A program made the position numbers and the translations under genes. Shown one piece after another: positions 57,926 to 64,000 of a stretch of DNA of 64,000 nt. Each line of letters starts with the position of its first letter. The first letter of the stretch is position 1. The notes under the pieces are model-generated. The model was not told the DNA's origin. It saw only the letters and a list, made by a program, of their open reading frames with translations, and did no database searches. This DNA comes from Bedellia somnulentella (Eukaryota > Arthropoda > Insecta > Lepidoptera > Bedelliidae): positions 13,297,608 to 13,361,607 of the forward strand of contig OY755191.1 of NCBI GenBank assembly GCA_963576735.1, in the 5' to 3' direction.

Positions 57926-60417
57926 TTTTAGGTTTTAATCCTACCATGATAAAAGCTAATCAATGAACAGCTCTCATTTCTGAAAATTATCCACCATTAA
58001 ACTAAAACCACCGATACGCTAAGCTTACTATAATACCACCGAGTTCTCCAAAGCATTAATTAATGTTGACAAATGAGTTGAATTAACTGAAACAAACAGA
58101 AATTTTAGGAAGTAATATTTCAGTATATTCAGTTATAGTGAAAAAAACATATATATTTAGTAAAAAGATATAATCCAAATTAGTAAACTCGCAGATATGA
58201 AGATAGATGCAGAGTGATACACGCATGTAAATTAAACAATGTAAATTTGGGATCAAACTATTAAAAAACAGCTTAACCCAACAAACTTGCATAAAATAAA
58301 TCTCTTAAGGGAGTTTATTTCTCTTGGAGCACGTTTGAAGCAGAAAAGATTTTTAGTTTATCTATTGTAAACAACTGCAGCTTCTTAATGTTTATACCCG
58401 AAAAACAAAAAATAAACTTTTGAAGTATTCCAAAATGTTTTCATCATATACCAATAGAAATTAGGTCGATAAATTATGGACTTGTGCCGACATACGATTA
58501 TAATTTTCCTGAAATAATAAATGCCCAACGATTTTAAAGATTTATAGCCGCGAGTACGTGTATGTATCCATATGTGAACATTGGTCAAACACATTTTTTC
58601 TTAGACTCTGCTCAATCCCAAAAGAGAAAGTAAGGTTAAGATTCCAAGAAACTTTCACTGTACGCAGCTGTTTTTCCTTTAGTTGTAATCCCTTTGTCAC
58701 CTTTTACGAGTCTCATGTAAGGAGTGTTGATATTCTACCAAGATGAAAAAGCTCTCAATATCAGTTCTATACTTTGTATACAAATTTTACATACATACAT
58801 ATACTCACGGCTGTAAATCCCTGGAAGGGGTATCCAGAGCTAAGGAATTAGAAATTCCTCAGCCATTGGTGGAAGTTGCGTGGGGAAAAGATAATAAAAT
58901 AAACGTGGTTGGTGATGGGTCTCCAACCGCATCGCCCAAAAATCCCTTAAAAAGCGCCAATGCCGTTACTCGCCTCTTATGTACACCCATCGGAAGAAAT
59001 AGGGTAGTGCTATTCTAAGCCGACACTACACAGAAAATTTAAATTAGTTAAATTCAGCTCAAGCTTGTGAGAATTAACAAACGATATTGTGAATCTCAAA
59101 GGCTTCAATAGAAGAAACATAATGCGTTCGTTCGTTTCGACGACGTTTAATACGATTTTTCGTTTCACTGGCGTTCACACGTTGACGTGAATCGTGTACA
59201 TATTTCTCTGTGTTCAATGAACAGAGAAAATTTACTCTTTCAAGACAGAGCTTGGTTTGGATTCTTAAATTGTGTCACCTTGGTAGGCTCGAGTGGCAAT
59301 CATTTCATTTCTAATTTAAGAAGTGTGATTTTAATTTCTACATTGTTTTTTTGGATTTAAATAACTACCTTTAATTTGCCATTTACAACTTTGAATTACT
59401 AGGTGATAAGGCAATCAATGTAGTTTTTAATGTGCAACAAAGAGATTTCCTTTTGTAATTATTTATTTTTTACGGTTTATAAATATTTTAATAGCACTTA
59501 AAACTTGACATTGGGACTGGAAATTAATTAAAAAGCTTTTGTAAAACAATTCTTATAAACAATGTGAACGGTCCAATAACCTATATATAATATAACTAGC
59601 AGAGCTTACAAAAATAACACAGAACCGTAAAATCCATCTGCCCCTATTCTCTTGTAATCCTGAGTACACGGAAAAGCCTTTTGGACATACTCAAACACGT
59701 CGGAGGCTTATCTCTTAAGGACCTTTTTTCTGTAAGGTTTTGAGGAGACATTACACTTACGTGGTTTATCTTTGTGTCTTTAATCTATTGTTACGTAGAG
59801 GGAAAATGTGCGCTAGGAAATATTCAAAGGGTTTTTTTAAGGTGCCGTTAGTCCAACGAACAGAGTTTTTGAAACTTTATTATGCGTATGTTTATAATAA
59901 TATGGTTTTGAAAAAAATATATCGAAATCTTGAGACTTTTCTGCAGTGAAATTGGCGATTCGAAACATGATTAATACATTTTCGTTCGATAGAAAAAAAT
60001 CGCCAACATTTATTACACTCTTAAAAATGGTTTCATATTTTATTTATTTTACCTACTTACATATAACTTGCATCATAATTTGAGCATTTGTATTTCTAAT
60101 AATAATTGGCGATTAGTTTTCTTTTTTAATAAATTCAATGAAACAAATATTTTAAAAACATCGATATTCGCAGTCCTACTCGTGCCCGAGCGCCGCCCGC
60201 CGCGCCGCCCGATCAGTGCTCGGCGAGCTGCTTTAGGGGACGGACCTATGTCGCGCGCGCCTTGTGTTACAGATCTTACAATTTACGCGCGTGCGGCGCC
60301 GTTAGTGTGCGAGTGACCTATCTGTATACGATGCGCGTCAATGTAGGCGTGAGAGTGACCGTGCGTACGGTTAGCATTAGCAAATATAAAAGAATTCATT
60401 CAATTCATAGATTTATA
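57926..60417. other. Gene-free stretch with SINE-A and a GC-rich block
   Basis: 58785-59037 is a near full minus-strand SINE-A (ctcacggctgtaaatccctg to ggtagtgctattctaagccg). 59205-59232 has a hairpin (tttctctgtgttca with tgaacagagaaa). 60170-60320 is unusually GC-rich (gcgccgcccgccgcgccgcc) next to AT-rich DNA; its frames are open for about 50 codons but unrecognised. The rest shows nothing. Confidence 0.45.
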
Positions 60418-60931
60418 TTATTATTTTGGGTATGACTTTTAGTTCCTCGCCTCTCCCATGGCCGAAAAAGAAAATATAAATTTAAAATGGGAGAGGCGGT
60501 ACTCCCCAACAAAAGCACAGTCGGTCGGGGTCAGGGAGTCAGGTTCAAGAACCGACGGACGATCCGAGCCGTATGGAGCAGCACCGCTTTCTGCATCTGT
60601 GCTGGAACCGACACGCCACAGAAATCCAACCGCCTCAAGTTGGTCGCGAGGCTGATTGGAATTAACCCGTTCGCGGACAAAACAATTGGGATTATTTCTG
60701 TCGAAGTCACACCCCACATGTCGGTGATCTCGTGAGCCAGATCGAGATATTTCCGACGCTTCTCGGTGTCGGCTTTCACGAGACCCTCGTCATGAGGGAT
60801 AGTGACATCCACTAGAAATACCCTCGACTGCGACTGTTCCCATACCACGATATCAGGCTTATTCGCTGGAATAGTCCTGTCCGTGATAACGGATCGGTCC
60901 CAATAGATTTTGGCACGGTCGTTTTCTAGGT
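60418..60931 (-). mobile_element. Dong/R4-type LINE, 5'-truncated copy
   Basis: It is the last 510 bp or so of the same element as the next copy, nearly identical (for example wEQ against wDR in the endonuclease). It holds the C-terminal part of the REL-type endonuclease (FLVDVTIPHDEGLVKADTEK), the stop at 60531, the 3' UTR hairpin at 60448-60498, and a (TAA)n-type end at about 60418-60432. It is cut off at 60931, where the 3' end of the second copy starts. Confidence 0.82.
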
Positions 60932-61048
60932 AGTTATTATTATTTTGGCATTACTTTTAGTTCCTCGCCTCTCCCATGGCCGAAAAAGAAAATATAAATT
61001 TTAAATGGGAGAGGCGGTACTCCCCGACAAAAGAACAGTCGGTCGGGG

Positions 61049-61560
61049 TCAGGGAGTCAGGTTCAAGAACCGACGGACGATCCGAGCCGTATCGAGCAGC
61101 ACCGCTTTCTGCATTTGTGCTGGAACCGACACGCCACAGAAATCCAGCCGCCTCAAGTTGGTCGCGAGGCTGGTTGGAATTAACCCGTTCGCGGACAAAA
61201 CAATTGGGATTATTTCTGTCGAAGTCACACCCCACATGTCGGTGATCTCGTGAGCCAGATCGAGATATTTCCGACGCTTCTCGGTGTCGGCTTTCACGAG
61301 ACCCTCGTCATGAGGGATAGTGACATCCACTAGAAATACCCTCGACTGCGACCGATCCCATACCACGATATCAGGCTTATTCGCTAGAATAGTCCTGTCC
61401 GTGATAACGGATCGGTCCCAATAGATTTTGGCTCGGTCGTTTTCTAGGATTGGCTCCGGCAGATACTTGTAATACGGCAGCCTCTGTTGCAAGAGTCCGT
61501 ATTTCAGAGCGAGCTCCTGATGTAGGATTTTGGCTGCAGGAGGTGCTAAGTACCTCCGGG
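61049..61560 (-). pseudogene. Dong/R4-type endonuclease domain (REL-endo)
   Basis: The frame reads RRYLAPPAAKILHQELALKY, then PYYKYLPEPILENDRAKIYW, NKPDIVVWDR and FLVDVTIPHDEGLVKAD, ending RRFLNLTP at the stop. PD followed by VDVTIP is the catalytic core of the restriction-like endonuclease of R2/R4-group LINEs. It is out of frame with the reverse transcriptase frame, which joins near 61560. Confidence 0.82.
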
Positions 61561-64000
61561 GTTCGCCAATCCTGTGAGGCCAACGATAAGGGAGTCAGTC
61601 CTTTATCACTAGCGACCACCTCTCCCCGAATACTATCATCCGTCATCGTCAAAAAATAGTTTCTGAGGTTGCATACCTCGCGGTTGTGCATGGTTTTGGC
61701 ACTCAAGAGGCCTCGACCACCACACTTCTGCGGGATATACAATCTCATAACCGACGATCTCGGATGATGCATTCGATGAGAGGTCATCGTCGTGCGGACT
61801 CGTCTGTCCAGAGCGTCTAGTTCGGACTGAGTCCATCTGAGCACGCCAAACGTGTACATCAGTACAGGCATGACCCAGGAGTTAATGGCTCGGATCTTAT
61901 TAACGCCTGACAAGTAGCTATTAAGCACACTTTTCAGTCGTTCATAAAACTCCTCGCAAACACCCTGTTTCACGTCTGCCACCTTCACACCGATGGTTTG
62001 TGACATGCCCAGATACCGGTATGTTTCAGCCTCGGAGAGTGCCCTCAAATGATTGGTGCCGACATCGACACCATCAGAGTGCACGACATGCCCCTTCTCA
62101 ACATGAATGACCGCACACTTATCGACCCCGAGCTCCATCTTGACGGAACCACTAAAATCATTAGTGATCGTCAGTAGCTCCGCCAATCTGTCAGCCGTGG
62201 GGGCGTAAAGCTTCAGGTCATCCATGTAAAGGAGATGAGGCAAGCGTGGTCCGCCTCTCCGAAACTGAAAGCCCGTCCCTGAATTCTCCAAGAGTGTACT
62301 TAGAGGATTCAGGGCCAAGCAAAACCAAACTGGACTCAGGCAATCGCCCTGGAAAATCCCTCGCCTTATATCAATTTGGTCATTCGCATCCGTCATCCGC
62401 TGACCGTCTAAACTCAGGATCGTTCTCCAGCACCCCATACACTGCCCGAGGAAGTGTCGAACTGTACTATCAATTTTGTACAGCTCGAGGACCCTCATGA
62501 GCCATGTATGAGGTACCGAATCGAACGCCTTCCTGTAGTCTATCCAGCCAGCGGAGAAGTTCCGACGGTTGCGTTTGACCAGTTGGCCTACGACCGCATC
62601 GATGAGGAGTAGCTCCTTGCTACCGCGACTACCGCCCCTACATCCGTTCTGAGCTCCAGATATCACATTGTTATCAACAATGTGTTGAGTAATCTTGGAG
62701 CTCAGAACGGATGTCAAGGTCTTGTAAATTGTACAAAGACAAGTAATGGGGCGGTATTGTGATGGATCCGCGGTAGCATCGCTCTTTGGAGCTAAATGAG
62801 TGACCCCAGTAGTTAACAAGTTCGGGAGCGTCCCACTCTCGAGGGCGCTTTGGAACTGACGGGCGAGAGTAGCGTGACAGCGCGTGAACCCCTTCAACCA
62901 GTAATGGTGCAATCCGTCCGGCCCCGGACTTTTCCAGTTCGGAGCCTTACGGATCGCAGCCACCACATCCTCCTCGGATATGTTGACGGGGTTCATGGGC
63001 GCTATGGGCTCGCACGCTCCCTCGACCGCCTCGAACCATCGGCCCTCTTCGTGATCAACAGGCAGCGACCAAAGCCCACGCCAAAAGGCAACTACATCGG
63101 CTTTTTCCGGTCGCTGACCTGTCGAAACCACATCGGGACGCTCCAAAGTTCTGTAGAACTTCTTCTGGTCACTCATGAAGAGACGATTCTGTTGGTACCT
63201 CTTTACCCTTTCAGAATATCGCCTAATTCGCTTACCCCAAGCAGCGATCTTCTGCTTCAGATCATCGATGCGCTCCACCAGTCTACAGGCAAACTCCGGT
63301 GAGTTGTCAAAGACATTCTCACCAGGGAATGCCTCCCTGACGAAGCGCACCACCCTCGGCCTATTGTTGCCTGATCTGAAGCTGGTCAGTTTGCCGATGA
63401 GGACCCTGGCCCTTGTGATACGGCTTTCAATCCGCCTCATCCAGGCTGGTCTAGTTCTAGTCCTGGGACTAGTACTGCCAGCCTGGCGGGAGCCACCAGC
63501 TCTTGTTGGCGGCATCCTGACGCCGACAAATTGACAAACTGTCATTGCGGCGCCAAAAAGAATTGAATCCGTATCCCAAAGGTCCATGCTGCTCTCTAAA
63601 AATGAGGGCAGCATGTTATTGACGGCCTCAACGACATCCCGAACCTTGATGCTGAGAGGAACTCGGGGCAGCCTTGGCCTCCTTTCGAGAGGCACTTGGC
63701 GATATTCCAGGATCGTCTCTTCGAGTGCGCTCCTCACCAAATCCAAATCCAGGGAGACTGTTCCCCAATCGCTTTCCGCACCACCCACATCCGGCAGGTT
63801 AGCAATTGGCTCCCTCCGTACTTCCCGTTCAGGGACTGGAGGGAGAACCTGCAAAGGTGGCTCTTCGTCTAGCGGGGGAACAGCCTCGCGTCGCAATTGT
63901 TCGAGTTCGGTAGTGCTAAAAAGTTCTGAGCGCTGTATGTACCGAACTCGATCCGCCAGGTTTTGTTCTGTGACGGTCAAATTGGGCTCCAGCCGCAGAA
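61377..64000 (-). pseudogene. Dong/R4-type reverse transcriptase frame, 5' incomplete
   Basis: At least 867 codons are open. KAPNWKSPGPDGLHHYWLKG and PSQYRPITCLCTIYKTLTSV are the early reverse transcriptase motifs. GWIDYRKAFDSVPHTWLM follows at about 478, RRGIFQGDCLSPVWFCLALN at about 539 and the catalytic YMDD at 585-588. The N-terminal 300 residues are basic and Pro-rich; any N-terminal zinc fingers would lie beyond the window. From about 61560 to 61377 the frame is out of register with the endonuclease and is noise. The Cys/His knuckle normally expected before the endonuclease is absent. Confidence 0.85.

Larger units (their letters stand above)
60938..64000 (-). mobile_element. Dong/R4-type LINE, long copy, runs off the right edge
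   Basis: It carries reverse transcriptase followed by a C-terminal restriction-like endonuclease, the order of the R2/R4/Dong group, and a (TAA)n 3' junction (tagttattattatttt in plus), as known for Dong insertions into TAA repeats. The coding frame is open to base 64000 without a stop, so the 5' end lies outside. The region between reverse transcriptase and endonuclease is deleted and frameshifted. Confidence 0.85.

Noticed and set aside
60068..60316. A plus-strand 82-codon frame through the GC-rich block
   Set aside because: Composition alone keeps it open; there is no recognisable domain, and the start lies in AT-rich DNA. Kept only as a GC-rich finding.
60458..60735. Plus-strand frames duplicated at 60976-61253
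   Set aside because: They are antisense to the Dong/R4-type endonuclease region, and are repeated because the LINE is repeated.
1..64000. CRISPR arrays, operons or phage modules
   Set aside because: The repeated units are dispersed eukaryotic SINEs, and genes are intron-split with GT/AG borders; no regular spacer arrays exist.

Overview
The window looks like lepidopteran (moth or butterfly) nuclear DNA. It is AT-rich and intron-bearing, and carries lepidopteran-type odorant receptors, an insect delta/epsilon-like glutathione S-transferase, tRNA-derived SINEs, Helitrons and a Dong/R4-type LINE. No prokaryotic signals, CRISPR arrays or rRNA genes were seen. Gene models were built by eye from reading frames and GT/AG splice sites; no database search was run.

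Layout. 1-2.8 kb holds repeat debris. 2.8-9.2 kb holds a complete five-exon GST gene on the minus strand (220 aa) whose introns are packed with nested SINEs. 9.2-15.2 kb has no recognised host gene and holds LINE fragments, a TTAA-flanked piggyBac-like non-autonomous element and MITEs. 15.2-25.4 kb is a recent tandem duplication of about 4.3 kb. Its right copy is the 3' part of an intact odorant receptor (22438-26205, 407 aa). Its left copy carries exons 2-5 only, and exon 3 has lost its GT donor. A 1570-bp Helitron sits in the right copy only. 28.3-33.7 kb holds a second intact odorant receptor (393 aa) with the same exon structure. 34-45 kb is retrotransposon territory: a truncated LINE, then a 3'-truncated Gypsy element between LINE fragments. 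45.2-47.0 kb holds a six-exon gene for a Myb/SANT-like DNA-binding protein (293 aa). At 49.35 kb there is one clear plus-strand exon of a receptor-type guanylate cyclase whose other exons were not found. 51-55 kb is a second degraded Gypsy element (minus strand). 56.5-57.2 kb is a DNA transposon with 63-bp inverted repeats. 60.4-64 kb holds two head-to-tail Dong/R4-type LINE copies at (TAA)n; the longer runs off the right edge.

Three short repeat families recur and are named here only for reference. SINE-A is about 250 bp; it opens with a block reading ...gtagtgtcggcttagaat and ends in gtgagtatatgtatg. SINE-B is about 350 bp, with a tRNA-like head and an end that reads cgttcacgccgaatatcccc on the opposite strand. 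T is a tRNA-like unit with a pyrimidine-rich tail. Host genes are detoxification (GST), olfaction (two receptors plus one broken copy), a putative DNA-binding protein and a fragment of a cGMP-signalling receptor; nothing suggests that they form a pathway.

The most notable structures are fold-back insertions flanked by 13-15 bp target-site duplications (two T dimers and one 381-bp element), a SINE whose target duplication copied a GST splice acceptor, and the partial duplication of the receptor gene.
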